From Selenomonadales bacterium (GTDB lineage Bacteria > Bacillota > UBA994), in assembly GCA_018335585.1 (NCBI GenBank), contig JAGXRZ010000044.1, positions 1-58,363 on the forward strand: a DNA stretch of 58,363 nt. Direction: 5' to 3'. The position numbers and the translations under genes are program-made. Every line of letters starts with the position of its first letter. Within the stretch, counting starts at the first letter, position 1. The notes under the pieces were generated by a model. That model did no database searches. It was not told the DNA's origin and saw only the letters and a list, made by a program, of their open reading frames with translations. Shown in pieces: positions 58,088 to 58,363 of this stretch.

Positions 58088-58363
58088 TGGTGGAGGCGGG
58101 GGGAGTTGAACCCACCGTCCGAAGGCATGCTGATCAGGGCTTCTCCGAGTGCAGTCGGTGATTTGGTGATTCGCCCTTTCCTGCGCCCTCCGACAGGCTC
58201 AGGATGTCGCTAGCCTATTATTTTCGCGTTACTTACTAGGCGCTTAGTAACACTACTCCTGCTTTCATGACGCCGGTGACCGCCCTCGCAGGAAAAGTGC
58301 GGGCCGACGGCTACCTATCTAGGCAGCGAACGCGAAACGTTCGTTTGCGTTTGTTTTGTTTTT
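58088..58363 (-). ncRNA. ssrA: transfer-messenger RNA, 3' part (ssrA)
   Basis: On the minus strand the sequence ends in the tRNA-like domain GGGTTCAACTCCC with the acceptor arm and CCA encoded at 58090-58088. A tag reading frame GCA...TAG at 58348-58319 encodes ANERFAFAA. The 5' acceptor half lies beyond the window. tmRNA frees stalled ribosomes and tags the unfinished protein for destruction. The usual tag ending LAA is replaced by FAA. Confidence 0.92.

Noticed and set aside
9938-58088. Integration of the prophage into the 3' end of ssrA
   Set aside because: Nearness is suggestive, but the integrases are serine recombinases, which rarely use tRNA-like ends, and no repeat of the tmRNA 3' end was seen at the left end of the prophage.
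58110-58117. ACCGTCCG inside the tmRNA gene as a fourth copy of the phage element
   Set aside because: It belongs to the conserved tRNA-like domain of tmRNA, is in the other orientation, and lacks the GAAGGC partner at 27-28 bases.
1-58363. CRISPR arrays or tRNA genes
   Set aside because: No regularly spaced direct repeats and no cloverleaf other than the tmRNA end were found on reading through both strands.

Overview
The window looks like chromosome from a low-to-mid GC Gram-positive bacterium of the Clostridia type. The evidence is strong AGGAGG-type ribosome sites, a lipobox-less YidC, a DegV protein, Firmicutes-type phage gene families and a tmRNA. I cannot name the genus. Most of the window (about 9.94 kb to about 57.8 kb) is one complete-looking siphovirus-type prophage. 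It is read mainly right to left on the minus strand and ends in an unusual defence operon on the plus strand.

Left flank (1-9.9 kb), host DNA with scars: the tail of an unidentified gene, a membrane-anchored M23 peptidase, an SdpI-like membrane protein, two C-terminal fragments of large serine recombinases (2222-2728 and 3632-3907), an IS3 transposase fragment and a 50-residue gene remnant. The scars suggest repeated visits by related elements. Intact genes follow: a DUF2974 hydrolase-like protein next to yidC, a DegV protein, a radical SAM/SPASM protein, and a TetR regulator with a palindromic operator.

Prophage, left end: two tandem large serine recombinases, a 51-residue protein and an HTH/zinc-finger protein form the integration module (9938-13425). 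Next come the lysis genes (amidase, holin) with a counter-oriented autonomous moron gene. Then come the tail genes: a GH18-like tail protein, spike, fibre, Dit, tape measure, a G/GT chaperone with a -1 frameshift, and the major tail protein. The head genes follow: connectors, HK97 capsid, ClpP-like protease, portal, a second moron, and the large terminase. An accessory cassette holds DUF5049, a gamma-glutamylcyclotransferase, an amidoligase, DUF4314 and a ParB-methylase. The small terminase and an HNH nuclease complete the late block. A terminator near 37.98 kb and an ArpU-like regulator mark the late/early boundary.

Prophage, early region (38-49 kb): SNF2 helicase, VRR-NUC, a VirE-type primase/helicase, DUF4406, an antirepressor, DNA polymerase A, DUF2815, DUF2800, small proteins and a small sigma factor. 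Three copies of a conserved bipartite intergenic element (ACCGTCCG, 27-28 nt, GAAGGC) stand in front of the replication block, the antirepressor block and the recombinase block. They look like a regulon of the phage sigma factor or of another phage regulator.

Prophage, right end (49.3-57.8 kb), plus strand: a Cro-like regulator, then a tightly coupled five-gene operon. It carries an ABC-three-component-type set (large C-terminal protein, small middle component, DUF2326 ATPase) and a type III modification/restriction pair. It occupies the place where a repressor module would be expected, and I see no classical repressor in the element. The window ends in the 3' part of ssrA (tmRNA) on the minus strand.
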